Source: an uncultured Paenibacillaceae bacterium (GTDB lineage Bacteria > Bacillota > Bacilli > Paenibacillales > K13). From it: a DNA stretch of 64,000 bases. Below are positions 34,544 to 43,710 of this stretch, in pieces. The notes beneath the pieces were generated by a model that ran no database searches, was not told the origin of the DNA, and saw only the letters and a list, made by a program, of their open reading frames with translations. Position numbers and translations under genes: made by a program. The stretch is taken from contig CAJXLT010000003.1 in NCBI GenBank assembly GCA_913056365.1, positions 1 through 64,000 on the forward strand, in the 5' to 3' direction. Numbering within the stretch: position 1 is the stretch's first letter; every line of letters starts with the position of its first letter.

Positions 34544-36164
34544 GCTGCTTATTGTGGATGATGAGACGATCATAGCTGATGGATTATACGAGGTGTTCAG
34601 CCAGTTGGATAGTGAGCTGGATGTATGCAAGGCTTATTCCGGTATGGAAGCCTTGGCCATCATGAAGAGCAGTAGAGTGGATATCGTATTGACCGATATT
34701 CGTATGCCCGGCATAGACGGCATCCAGCTGATGGAGCGCATCCGCAAGGAATGGCCGCATTGCCGAGTTATTTTCCTAACAGGCTACGATGAATTTGATT
34801 ATGTGTACAAGGCTATTCAAAGTCCCGGTGTAAGCTACATTCTGAAGACCGAAGGCTACCGGAAGGTGAAAGAGCTGGTCAGAGCTACAGTGGAGCAACT
34901 CGATCAAGAGCTGTTCACCCAAGACCTCGTGAAGCAGTCAGAGGAGCGATTGCATACGCTTGATACGTTGCTGCAAGGCGAATACATGAGGCACGTGCTG
35001 AAGGGTGCCCGGCAATTAGAGGAGCTTGAAGCGGATTTCAAGCAATTGCATATTCCGCTCGATCCGACACAGCCTGTGATAGCCGTCTTAGGCGTACTAA
35101 CCATTCCTGTGAAGCAAGACACATACGTGAGTCGGCAACAGACTGCGATCGCAGTCAAGCTCATAGCAGAACCGTTCCTGCAGGGGAAGGTGAAGGTTAT
35201 CTCCGTGCTGGACCGCTATCAGGATGTATTGTGGTTGATACAGCCGAACGGGGACAGGAAGCGTGATAGTGAATCAACCGTGAAGTATGTAGAAGGTGTA
35301 TTCGAGCTTGTGGAGCAAGCCTGTTCGAATGCGTTGGAGCTGACGCTTGCCATTACGCTCGCAGATGAGGCGATACGATGGGAGCGGCTGTCCACTGTGT
35401 ATGAGAAGCTCAGGCAATTGCAGAGCAATCGAATCGGGGACGGTACCCATATGGTGCAAACCGTACATATGAAGGAAGCAGATGATACTGCGGATTGTAG
35501 CTTTACGGGGGCGATGAACCAGCGGTCCTTGGTCGAGCAGTCAGATGTGTTGGCTATGCATCTGGAATGTGGCAGAGAGGAAGAATTCTATGCGGTGTTC
35601 GACAAGCTTGCAGCTACGCTAGAGGATGAAGCGGACCCTGCTGTTGCGATGCAACTGTATTATGCGATCGCGTTAGTGCTGCTGACGCATATTAATCGAC
35701 TGCATATGGCCTCACACGCGCAGGTGAATATCAAGAGTCTGATGAGCATGGACGACCATCATTCGCGGTCTGCCGGGTATAATTACTTGAAGCAGACCGC
35801 TGCGTTGTTGTTCGCCCATCGCCAATCAGGTGAGCAAAACCGCGCAGCTCAAGCAGTAGCTGACATTCGAGCTTATATCGAGGAACACCTTCATGAAGAT
35901 TTGTCACTCGTTCGGTTAGCTGCGTTCATTCACTTTAATCCGTCCTACCTGTCGAGAATGTTCAAGCAGGAATGCGGCTTCAACCTGTCCGAATATATTG
36001 TGGAACGCCGAGTGAAGAAAGCGTTGGAGCTCTTGCAGACACATGAGCTGAAGATTGCAGAGGTTGGCGCCAAGGTCGGGTACGATTCGCCCCATTCGTT
36101 CACACGGTTCTTCAAGAAAATGACGGGCTTGACCCCGCAAGAGTATCGAGATAAAAGGAGTTAA
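34536..36164 (+). CDS. YesN-type response regulator with AraC domain, second set
   Basis: 542 aa. Receiver 1-120 with phosphoacceptor Asp in VDIVLTDIRMPGIDG; long central region (about 125-430) of the kind found in full-size YesN proteins; C-terminal AraC domain (LSLVRLAAFIHFNPSYLSRM, VGAKVGYDSPHSFTRFFK). AAAGGGGGAG precedes the ATG inside the kinase end. Followed after 36 bp by GH43. Likely activates the second transporter operon and the GH43. Confidence 0.9.
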   Translation: MYRLLIVDDETIIADGLYEVFSQLDSELDVCKAYSGMEALAIMKSSRVDIVLTDIRMPGIDGIQLMERIRKEWPHCRVIFLTGYDEFDYVYKAIQSPGVSYILKTEGYRKVKELVRATVEQLDQELFTQDLVKQSEERLHTLDTLLQGEYMRHVLKGARQLEELEADFKQLHIPLDPTQPVIAVLGVLTIPVKQDTYVSRQQTAIAVKLIAEPFLQGKVKVISVLDRYQDVLWLIQPNGDRKRDSESTVKYVEGVFELVEQACSNALELTLAITLADEAIRWERLSTVYEKLRQLQSNRIGDGTHMVQTVHMKEADDTADCSFTGAMNQRSLVEQSDVLAMHLECGREEEFYAVFDKLAATLEDEADPAVAMQLYYAIALVLLTHINRLHMASHAQVNIKSLMSMDDHHSRSAGYNYLKQTAALLFAHRQSGEQNRAAQAVADIRAYIEEHLHEDLSLVRLAAFIHFNPSYLSRMFKQECGFNLSEYIVERRVKKALELLQTHELKIAEVGAKVGYDSPHSFTRFFKKMTGLTPQEYRDKRS

Positions 36165-36200
36165 TTACGAAGATTTCCAAAATGCAAGGAGAGTTACTGA

Positions 36201-37748
36201 ATGAGCCATCAGATTATAACGAATCCAGTCCTATGGTCCGATGTTCCGGACGTGTGCGTTATCCGTGTAGGATCTGTCTTCTACATGGTCAGCACAAGCA
36301 TGCATACGATGCCAGGTTGTCCGATTATGAAATCGGAGAACCTCATGAACTGGGAGATTGTGAACTATGTATTCGACACATACGAAGATAACGATGCGCA
36401 TCAATTGCTTGACGGCACTGGCATCTACGGCAAAGGATCGTGGGCGGCAAGCTTGCGGTGTCACGGCGATACGTTCTATGTGTGCTTCTCTTGTCTGGAC
36501 ACTGACCAGTTCTATATATACCGTACGCAGGATATTGAGAACGGAACATGGGAGCGTTCCGTCATTCCGGGACTGCGCCACGATCCGAGCATGTTGTTCG
36601 ATGATGGACGCGTCTTCGTCATCTACGGCAACGGCGATATTCACATTACAGAGCTGACAGCAGATGCTACGGCAATTCGGGAAGACGGCATCCATCAACT
36701 GCTGTTCGAGACAGAGCGGGAAGGAATCGGCTTGCGATGCGAAGGCTGTCATGCCTACAAGCTGAACGGTTACTATTATTTGTTCTTCATTGAATGGCCG
36801 AGGACCGGCAACGGTCGCCGCCGCCAGCTTTGCTACCGTTCACGGAATCTGCTGGGTCCCTATACGAACAGAGTAGTGCTGGATGACGATATGGGCTATC
36901 GCAACCAAGGTATTGCGCAAGGCGGCATTGTCGACACGCCTGCAGGAGAATGGTATGCGCTTCTGTTCCAGGATCATGGTGCCGTCGGTAGAGTTCCTTG
37001 CATCATGCCTGTTACATGGGAAGACGATTGGCCTGTGTTCGGAATTGATGGCAAAGTGCCGGAACAGGTCGAAGTGCGCTTGCCTGTTGCTTCCTCGATC
37101 CATCCGTTAGTCATAAGTGATGATTTCGATTATATTCGTAATACCTTAGCTTTGAATTGGCAGTGGAATCATAATCCAGACAATCGGTTGTGGTCGGTAA
37201 CGGCGCGACCGGGCTATCTGCGCTTGACTGCCGGGGGTCTAGCAAGCAGTGTCTTACATGCGCGCAATACACTGACGCAGCGCACAGAAGGTCCTGCATG
37301 CAGTGGCATGACGAGAATGGATGTCATGAACATGAACCCGGGTGATCACGCAGGAATTGTCGCGCTGCAGCATAACTTCGGGACAATTGGCATTATTGTA
37401 GCGAACGATGGCGAACGTTATGTCACGATGACGATGCAGGGAGGCGATGGGCGCGATCTCGTGGTTGATCAAGAATCGTACAAGCACGGGCATATCTGCC
37501 TACGAATTGAATTCGACTTCGAAGGTCCGGAGGATACGGCTCGCTTCTCCTACTCTGCGGACGGTGAAGCATGGCGATACATCGGGCCCCCGCTGCAGCT
37601 CCGTTATACGCTTGATCACTTTATGGGCTGCCGGATCGGGCTGTACCAGTACGCAACCATACAATCCGGCGGCTTTGTCGATTTTGATTATTTCCGGTAC
37701 GAGAAGGGGCGTCAATTGCACTTAGGCGAGACTGGCGATTCGGAGTGA
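36201..37748 (+). CDS. GH43 glycosidase with C-terminal beta-sandwich (XynB-like)
   Basis: 515 aa, cytoplasmic. N-terminal propeller: base Asp in NPVLWSDVPDVCVIRVGSVF, pKa Asp in RHDPSMLFDDGRVFVIYG, acid Glu in RCEGCHAYKLNGYYYLFF. From about residue 320 a concanavalin-like beta-sandwich (DFDYIRNTLALNWQWNHNPD) as in two-domain beta-xylosidases and arabinofuranosidases, probably the GH43_12 type. It differs in architecture from the first GH43 of this locus, so the two probably cleave different linkages. GGAGAG precedes the ATG by 7 nt. Confidence 0.9.
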   Translation: MSHQIITNPVLWSDVPDVCVIRVGSVFYMVSTSMHTMPGCPIMKSENLMNWEIVNYVFDTYEDNDAHQLLDGTGIYGKGSWAASLRCHGDTFYVCFSCLDTDQFYIYRTQDIENGTWERSVIPGLRHDPSMLFDDGRVFVIYGNGDIHITELTADATAIREDGIHQLLFETEREGIGLRCEGCHAYKLNGYYYLFFIEWPRTGNGRRRQLCYRSRNLLGPYTNRVVLDDDMGYRNQGIAQGGIVDTPAGEWYALLFQDHGAVGRVPCIMPVTWEDDWPVFGIDGKVPEQVEVRLPVASSIHPLVISDDFDYIRNTLALNWQWNHNPDNRLWSVTARPGYLRLTAGGLASSVLHARNTLTQRTEGPACSGMTRMDVMNMNPGDHAGIVALQHNFGTIGIIVANDGERYVTMTMQGGDGRDLVVDQESYKHGHICLRIEFDFEGPEDTARFSYSADGEAWRYIGPPLQLRYTLDHFMGCRIGLYQYATIQSGGFVDFDYFRYEKGRQLHLGETGDSE

Positions 37749-37829
37749 GGAGACTTGGGAGGTTTCCTGCCAAGCTAATCGCCGCTGCGGGTAAGGAATG
37801 AATGTAAGCAACATAGCTGAGATTTCATA

Positions 37830-37864
37830 AGCGGTCCGCCAAGCATAAGGCTAGGTGGATCGTT
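37830..37864 (+). terminator. Probable terminator at the end of the glycan locus
   Basis: AGCGGTCCGCC (37830-37840) pairs with GGTGGATCGTT (37854-37864) with three G-U pairs, followed by TGCGTTATT. The T-tract is weak. The remainder of 37749-38032 shows only a TATAAT at 37955-37960, a candidate -10 for fbp. Confidence 0.45.
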
Positions 37865-38032
37865 TGCGTTATTGTGAATGGTTTGATTTATTATGGAATG
37901 AATGCACGGTAGGCGAATAATCGGAGAATAGCTAGAATCCTAGCCGGGATACTATATAATAGAAATCAGGCGTAAGAGAGAGAAGATGTGATTCTGTTGT
38001 ACTTGTACGAACAGAAGGGGAGTGGCATACAG

Positions 38033-39964
38033 ATGGATACGAAACTGTTGGAGCTATTGGCTGATCAATATGAGAGCGAGGAGAAAATCGTGACAGAGAT
38101 TATCAATCTCGAAGCGATTCTCAATCTGCCTAAGGGGACCGAGCATTTCGTCAGTGACCTGCACGGGGAATATCATGCCTTCCAGCACGTGTTGCGGAAC
38201 GGGGCAGGGAAAGTGAAGGAGAAGATCCGTGACATCTTCAAGAACGAATTATCGGAGCAAGCGATTACGGAATTCGCTACATTGGTCTATTACCCAGAGG
38301 ATAAGCTGAAGCTGATTAAGAATAGCTTCAACAACGAGCAAGAGCTGCATGAATGGTACACACAAATCATAGAACAGATGATCAAGCTTATTCCTTATGT
38401 ATCCTCGAAGTACACACGAATGAAGCTGCGCAAGGCGCTTCCCAAGCAGTTCGTCTTCATTATAGAAGAGTTGTTGTATAAGACGGAGGAGTATGCCAAC
38501 AAGCAGCAATATTATAAGAAGATTATGCAGCAGCTGATCTCGCTCGGACAAGCGGATAAGCTGATTGTCGGACTTGCTTATACGATTCAACGACTCGTGG
38601 TGGACCATCTTCATGTCGTTGGCGACATCTATGATCGCGGTCCCGACCCGGACAAGATTATGGACACGCTCATCCAGTACCATTCTGTAGATATCCAATG
38701 GGGCAATCACGATGTGCTGTGGATTGGCGCTTTCGCAGGATCGAAGGTGTGCCTTGCCAATATTATTCGGATCTGTGCGCGCTATGCCAACCTGGATATT
38801 ATAGAGGATGTGTACGGCATTAATCTGCGGCCGCTGCTTAATCTGGCGGAGAAGTATTACGGCGACAACCCGGCATTCCGTCCGAAAGTACAGGCTGGTG
38901 AACAGCTATCGGACTATGAGCAGCTGCAGATTACGAAGATTCATCAGGCGATTGCGATGATTCAGTTCAAGCTGGAAAGTCCGATCATCAAGAGACGTCC
39001 GAACTTCCATATGGAAGAGAGACTGATGCTTGAAAAGGTGGACTACGAGCAGAATACGATCACGATACAAGGTCACACCTATGCATTGGATCACACATGC
39101 TTCGCAACTGTGAATCCGAATGAGCCTGCAGCCCTATTAGAAGAGGAAGCACAGGTCATAAACAAGCTGTTGTTCTCCGTGCAGCATTCAGAGAAGCTTG
39201 CCAGACATATGCATTTTCTATTGAGTAAGGGTAGTCTGTACTTGAGATATAACGGGAATTTACTGATTCACGGCTGTATTCCGCTAGATGACGATGGCCA
39301 TATGGAATCGATGGAAGTGGAAGGGAAGACGTATGCAGGGCGAGAATTGCTGGATGTATTCGAACGCTATGTCCGCTATGCCTTCGCGCATCCAGTGGAA
39401 ACTGACGATCTGGCAACGGACATGGTGTGGTATTTGTGGACAGGTGAATATTCCTCGCTCTTCGGCAAGAGAGAGATGACTACGTTCGAACGGTACTTCG
39501 TTCAGGATACACAGACGCACAAGGAGAGGAAGAATCCGTACTACCACTTGCGTGAGCAGGAGGATATCTGCCGCAAGATCTTAACGGATTTCGACCTCGA
39601 TCCCGATCAGGGTCATATTATTAACGGCCACACGCCAGTGAAGGAGATCGAAGGCGAGAATCCGGTGAAGGCAGGCGGGAAGATGGTTGTCATCGACGGC
39701 GGCTTCTCCAAGGCGTATCAGTCGACAACAGGCATCGCCGGATATACGCTGCTGTATAATTCATTCGGCATGCAGCTTGTAGCTCATAAGCGGTTTACAT
39801 CCAAGGAAGAGGTCTTGCAGAATGGGACAGACGTATTGTCTGTAAGAAGATTGGTGGACGAAGAGCTGGAGCGCAAGAAGGTGCTGGAGACGAATGTCGG
39901 TGAAGGCTTGCTGCAGGAAATCTCGATATTGAAGCAGCTGCTGGATTATCGCGCGATGAACTGA
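38033..39964 (+). CDS. fbp: Fructose-1,6-bisphosphatase, class III
   Basis: 643 aa from ATG 38033 (AGGGGAG about 9 nt upstream); an in-frame extension to 37988 lacks a ribosome site. Metallophosphatase motifs of the Firmicute class III enzyme: [66 protein letters not shown]. It removes the 1-phosphate of fructose 1,6-bisphosphate in gluconeogenesis and would feed fructose 6-phosphate toward GlmS. Slightly shorter than the Bacillus subtilis protein (about 670 aa). Monocistronic, ending at a strong terminator. Confidence 0.95.
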   Translation: MDTKLLELLADQYESEEKIVTEIINLEAILNLPKGTEHFVSDLHGEYHAFQHVLRNGAGKVKEKIRDIFKNELSEQAITEFATLVYYPEDKLKLIKNSFNNEQELHEWYTQIIEQMIKLIPYVSSKYTRMKLRKALPKQFVFIIEELLYKTEEYANKQQYYKKIMQQLISLGQADKLIVGLAYTIQRLVVDHLHVVGDIYDRGPDPDKIMDTLIQYHSVDIQWGNHDVLWIGAFAGSKVCLANIIRICARYANLDIIEDVYGINLRPLLNLAEKYYGDNPAFRPKVQAGEQLSDYEQLQITKIHQAIAMIQFKLESPIIKRRPNFHMEERLMLEKVDYEQNTITIQGHTYALDHTCFATVNPNEPAALLEEEAQVINKLLFSVQHSEKLARHMHFLLSKGSLYLRYNGNLLIHGCIPLDDDGHMESMEVEGKTYAGRELLDVFERYVRYAFAHPVETDDLATDMVWYLWTGEYSSLFGKREMTTFERYFVQDTQTHKERKNPYYHLREQEDICRKILTDFDLDPDQGHIINGHTPVKEIEGENPVKAGGKMVVIDGGFSKAYQSTTGIAGYTLLYNSFGMQLVAHKRFTSKEEVLQNGTDVLSVRRLVDEELERKKVLETNVGEGLLQEISILKQLLDYRAMN

Positions 39965-39980
39965 GATAGGTCATTAACGG

Positions 39981-40015
39981 AGAACTGTTCCTTAGCAGAG
40001 GGGCAGTTCTTTTTC
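39981..40015 (+). terminator. Rho-independent terminator after fbp
   Basis: AGAACTG (39981-39987) pairs with CAGTTCT (40004-40010), with inner CC/GG pairs, followed by TTTTC. Confidence 0.92.
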
Positions 40016-40055
40016 GTATGTCCGCATGTTCTCACAGGGGTGGTAACCCCGCACA

Positions 40056-40126
40056 TTCACAGTTTCATCATCGATTTTCACAATTTGATAACAAAGTTCA
40101 TAGTCGGATCACAATGTATCTATAAC
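40056..40126 (+). promoter_or_regulatory. Upstream region of the exopolysaccharide operon: phased TCACA repeats and a weak promoter
   Basis: TTCACAGTTTCATCA (40056-40070) and TTCACAATTTGATAA (40077-40091) are direct repeats 21 bp apart; a third TCACAATG occurs at 40109-40116, 31-32 bp further on, so all lie on one DNA face. TTCATA (40097-40102), 18 bp, TATAAC (40121-40126) is a candidate weak promoter. The arrangement suggests an activator or repressor bound to direct repeats; the protein is unknown. Confidence 0.45.
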
Positions 40127-40219
40127 GCTAACAATGCTTAACAGTTAGGAAACAGACAAGAGCCCGTCTGCTGTCGTACGATGACAACACAGACAGAACT
40201 CACGAAGAAGGAGAATGGG

Positions 40220-42469
40220 ATGGGGAAGTGGTTCAAGAAGTGTTGCAAGTTTGGTCTTGTGTTGATTATCGTCGCCGGTGTTCTCTTCTATTGGCTGCGT
40301 CCGCTGTTCGTGAAGATAGAAGGCACGACGATTGCAGACGGCATTCATGTGAAGTTCAGAACGAACGGGACGGATGTTGAGGAGTATGTGGATGATGCTT
40401 GGCAGCCGTACTTTGCCAAAGGGGTCAATATGGGGGCGGCGATGCCGGGACATTATCCCGGTGAATTGGCCATCACGGCGGAACAATATAAGCGATGGTT
40501 CGCGATGATACAGGAGATGGGGGCGAATGTGATTCGCATCTATACGATTATGCGTCCGGCCTTTTATGAAGCGTTGGTTGATTACAATAGAGCGCATCAG
40601 CAAGATCCGTTGTACTTCATTCAGGGAGTGTGGAGCCCCGAGGAGGCGTTGATCGAGAAGCAAGATGCTTATGATCCCGAGATTATGCAGGCGTTCGAGC
40701 AAGAGATCGAAGACGCGGTTGCCGCGGTATATGGCGATACGACGCTGACGCCCGGACCGCACTCAGGCAAGGCGGGGGGCACCTACACGTCTAATGCGGG
40801 TCCGTATCTCATGGGTTGGATTATCGGGACGGAATGGGAACCGAATATGGTGAAGCAGACGAACGATTCGCATGCGGATACGCCTGATTATGAAGGGGAG
40901 CACTTCCGCAGCAAGCCGGGTGCGCATGCTTTCGAGAAGTGGCTGGCATTCATGGTGGATACGGCAGCACAGGCGGAGAACAAGTACGGCTGGCAGCATC
41001 CGATCGCCTTCTCCAATTGGGTGACGACCGATCCGTTGGACCATCCGGGTGAGCCGTTGTTCGAAGAAGATTTGGTCAGTGTTGATCCGACTCATATTGA
41101 AGCGACGGATTGGGCGGCGGGGTATTTCGCCTCGTATCACGTGTATCCGTATTACCCGGACTTCTTCACCTTCGACAGCACTTACCAGACGATGAAGAAC
41201 AGCAAGGGACAGGTCGACAGCTATACTACGTATTTGCACAAGTTGAAGGAAGCTACCCCTGACCTTCCGGTCATGATTACCGAATTCGGTGTCCCTGCCT
41301 CACTCGGTATTGCGCATGAGGGAATGCTGGGACGTGATCAGGGAGGGCATAACGAGCAGCAGCAAGGGGAGATCAATGCGGACATGCTGCAGCAGATTCA
41401 TAGCACTGGTTATTCAGGAGCGATCTTGTTCACATGGCAGGATGAGTGGTTCAAGAGGACGTGGAATACTTTGTCCTACGATGATCCAGATCGTCGCGCC
41501 TACTGGTACAACACGTTAACGAACGAATCGTTCTTCGGCGTTCTCGGCATGTTCCCTGGCAAGGATGATGATATTGTCATTGACGGCGACGCATCGGATT
41601 GGGAGCAGCTTGGAGAGGACAAGCAGCGGTTGGAAGCAGAGGTGCCCGGCTTCGAGGAGCTCTGGGTGACGCACGATGAAGGATACTTGTATGTGATGGC
41701 CGAGCTATCAGAGCCGTATGATCCATCCCGGCGGAGTGTCTATGTAGGCGTGGATACGATAGCCGGCGGGAACCGGCATGCGCCGCAGCTTCCCGGTGTT
41801 GTCTTGGATGAAGGACTGGAGACACTGATTGACCTGTCGAGCGGGGAGCAAGGCCGCATGTGGCTCGCCTCCAATTATGATCTTCACGCCCGCTTGTATG
41901 AGTATGCCGGATTACCGGAGATTGATCCACAGGAGAAGCAGGATGATTCGGGGATATTCCAGCCATGGAAGCTTGCGCTGAATTACCGTCTGACGTATCC
42001 CGATTCACGAGTGGATTATCCATTCGGCGATGTGGAGATCGGGCAATTGGAACGGGGGTATAGCGATCCGTCTCATCCCGACTATAACTCGAAAGCGATG
42101 TGGCAGGCGCGTGGGCAAGTGGTGGAGATGCGCATTCCATGGATGCTGATGGGCTTCAGCGATCCGAGCTCGTTAAGTGTGATCAACTATGACAGCCCGG
42201 ACGGGAACGAGTTTGCTTCCACTGTCATAGACGGCATTCGCCTCGTTCCTTGGATCGTTCAAGATAACGAGGTCTTAGGATGGGAGAGCAAAACTCCGTC
42301 AGATGCGTATCCAGTCACTCGTCTCCCGATCTACGCTTGGGAGCAGTGGGAGGCGAATGTCGACTATGTGGAACGACCGAAGCGAAGCTACTGGATTATG
42401 CAAGAGGCTATGAAGGAGATTGACGGGCCCGTTAGGGAGCCGTCGGAAGCTGAAGGGAAGGAGGGATAG
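40220..42469 (+). CDS. Membrane-anchored clan-A glycosidase-like protein with CBM9/DOMON-like domain
   Basis: 749 aa from ATG 40220 (AGAAGGAG 6 nt upstream); an ATG at 40181 has no site. Basic N-terminus GKWFKKCCKF, one membrane helix (about 11-30), then an extracellular TIM barrel: FAKGVNMGAAMPGHYP, GANVIRIYTIMRP, acid/base Glu205 in IIGTEWEP, nucleophile Glu355 in VMITEFGVPAS. Residues about 455-700 form a beta-sandwich resembling CBM9/DOMON (IDGDASDWEQL, HDEGYLYVMAELSEP). Two glutamates after strands 4 and 7 fit clan A (GH5/GH2/GH39-like), but I cannot name a family. First gene of the polysaccharide operon; by analogy with PslG or BcsZ it may trim or release the polymer. Ends 3 bp before the next gene. 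Confidence 0.8.
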   Translation: MGKWFKKCCKFGLVLIIVAGVLFYWLRPLFVKIEGTTIADGIHVKFRTNGTDVEEYVDDAWQPYFAKGVNMGAAMPGHYPGELAITAEQYKRWFAMIQEMGANVIRIYTIMRPAFYEALVDYNRAHQQDPLYFIQGVWSPEEALIEKQDAYDPEIMQAFEQEIEDAVAAVYGDTTLTPGPHSGKAGGTYTSNAGPYLMGWIIGTEWEPNMVKQTNDSHADTPDYEGEHFRSKPGAHAFEKWLAFMVDTAAQAENKYGWQHPIAFSNWVTTDPLDHPGEPLFEEDLVSVDPTHIEATDWAAGYFASYHVYPYYPDFFTFDSTYQTMKNSKGQVDSYTTYLHKLKEATPDLPVMITEFGVPASLGIAHEGMLGRDQGGHNEQQQGEINADMLQQIHSTGYSGAILFTWQDEWFKRTWNTLSYDDPDRRAYWYNTLTNESFFGVLGMFPGKDDDIVIDGDASDWEQLGEDKQRLEAEVPGFEELWVTHDEGYLYVMAELSEPYDPSRRSVYVGVDTIAGGNRHAPQLPGVVLDEGLETLIDLSSGEQGRMWLASNYDLHARLYEYAGLPEIDPQEKQDDSGIFQPWKLALNYRLTYPDSRVDYPFGDVEIGQLERGYSDPSHPDYNSKAMWQARGQVVEMRIPWMLMGFSDPSSLSVINYDSPDGNEFASTVIDGIRLVPWIVQDNEVLGWESKTPSDAYPVTRLPIYAWEQWEANVDYVERPKRSYWIMQEAMKEIDGPVREPSEAEGKEG

Positions 42470-42472
42470 GAA

Positions 42473-43642
42473 GTGTACACGAATCTGCATATAGCTGTAC
42501 AAGCGTTATATATCATGATTGCCTTGAATCTACTCTTCGCCGTTCTGCTGTACGCCGTTAAGCTGAGAGCGATGAAGAGGAAGAAGCAAGAGGATCGCAT
42601 TCAAGTGAAGCTTAAGGATTACTTGACCTATGTGCAAGCCAATCTGGATAGTGCGGAGCCGTTAAGAGCTCCGCCGTGGACGATGAATGATGCAGAGAGG
42701 GAAGTATTGCAGGACAGACTGAACGATAGGATCGAATGCTTCGCGGGCGATCAGCGCCAGAAGTTAATCCGTCTCTGTGATGATCTTGGCTTCGTGAAGC
42801 ATCATCTTACCCGATTGAACCATCGCTCTTACCGGATAAGGCTCGACGCGGCCTATCACTTGGGCTGCATGAGGGTGAAGGATGCAGCGCCGACTCTGCT
42901 CGACATGCTGGAGGATCATCCGTTCAACTCCGCACTGTTCGTCATTGCCAGAGCAGCGGCCAAGTGCTCCCGCAACGAACAGGACATTCGGACATTGGTA
43001 CGGCTCTTACTTCGGCACAATAGGAAGTCGAATGAGCTGATCGTTAGTATCATTGCGGACGCAGAGCTGGATACCGTTCTCTTGTATACAGATTTCATTC
43101 TCTATGAGCATCCGGCATACATTCGGATCGGACTGATTGGCCTGAATACGTTCACGGACCCTGCTTCTTCGGCTGCTGTATACCGTCTCATGGATTCCGA
43201 ATATGCGGACATTCAAGAGAAAGCGGCGGAAGTGTATCTGAAGAGCTCCCGCTTGCTTCCGAAGCATGTAGTGAGCAAGCTGTTGCGTCATTCGAGTGTA
43301 GAGATTCGCCGGTTAGTCGTCGAAGCCTTGGCAACGATGAAGAGCAGCACCTATGTGGAGATGATGGAAGCCGGATTGACGGATAACGATCAGCGTGTCG
43401 TCTATGCGTGTGCCCAAGGCATGCTGCGTATGGGGGACAGAGGCGTGACAGCACTATGTGAGCGTGCAGCGGCGAGTCAAGGCACGGAGCGCGGGGTGTT
43501 CCTGCAGCAGCTCATCGAGCAAGAGCTGCGTCAGCTGTCCATACAGCTGCATAACGTGAACAAGCTTACGCAATACAACACCTTGTTGTACGCATATGAC
43601 AAGACCTTTCACAACGACACACGAATCTATCGCGTGATCTGA
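42473..43642 (+). CDS. Membrane-anchored HEAT-repeat protein
   Basis: 389 aa. One N-terminal membrane helix (about 7-30) followed by a basic cytoplasmic stretch (KLRAMKRKKQEDR) and alpha-helical HEAT/armadillo-like repeats over residues about 110-330 (YRIRLDAAYHLGCMRVKDAA; SSVEIRRLVVEALATMKSST; TDNDQRVVYACAQGMLRMGD). The start is GTG with GGAGGG 7 nt upstream. Such scaffolds mediate protein-protein contacts. Its place between the glycosidase-like protein and the GT2 synthase suggests a structural partner of the synthase on the cytoplasmic side. No catalytic motif is seen. Confidence 0.8.
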   Translation: MYTNLHIAVQALYIMIALNLLFAVLLYAVKLRAMKRKKQEDRIQVKLKDYLTYVQANLDSAEPLRAPPWTMNDAEREVLQDRLNDRIECFAGDQRQKLIRLCDDLGFVKHHLTRLNHRSYRIRLDAAYHLGCMRVKDAAPTLLDMLEDHPFNSALFVIARAAAKCSRNEQDIRTLVRLLLRHNRKSNELIVSIIADAELDTVLLYTDFILYEHPAYIRIGLIGLNTFTDPASSAAVYRLMDSEYADIQEKAAEVYLKSSRLLPKHVVSKLLRHSSVEIRRLVVEALATMKSSTYVEMMEAGLTDNDQRVVYACAQGMLRMGDRGVTALCERAAASQGTERGVFLQQLIEQELRQLSIQLHNVNKLTQYNTLLYAYDKTFHNDTRIYRVI

Positions 43643-43710
43643 GAATCTGCAGAAGTTAGCACTGGGACAATGGACTTATATACGACTCATATAGAAGGGA
43701 GGCGCCATTT

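Noticed and set aside
37749-38032. Riboswitch upstream of fbp
   Set aside because: A G-U-rich hairpin and a -10 box are present, but no conserved aptamer pattern was recognised.
41577-42140. 187-codon minus-strand frame under the glycosidase-like gene
   Set aside because: It is low-complexity antisense (Arg/His/Ser/Pro-rich) of a strong plus-strand gene with good domain content.
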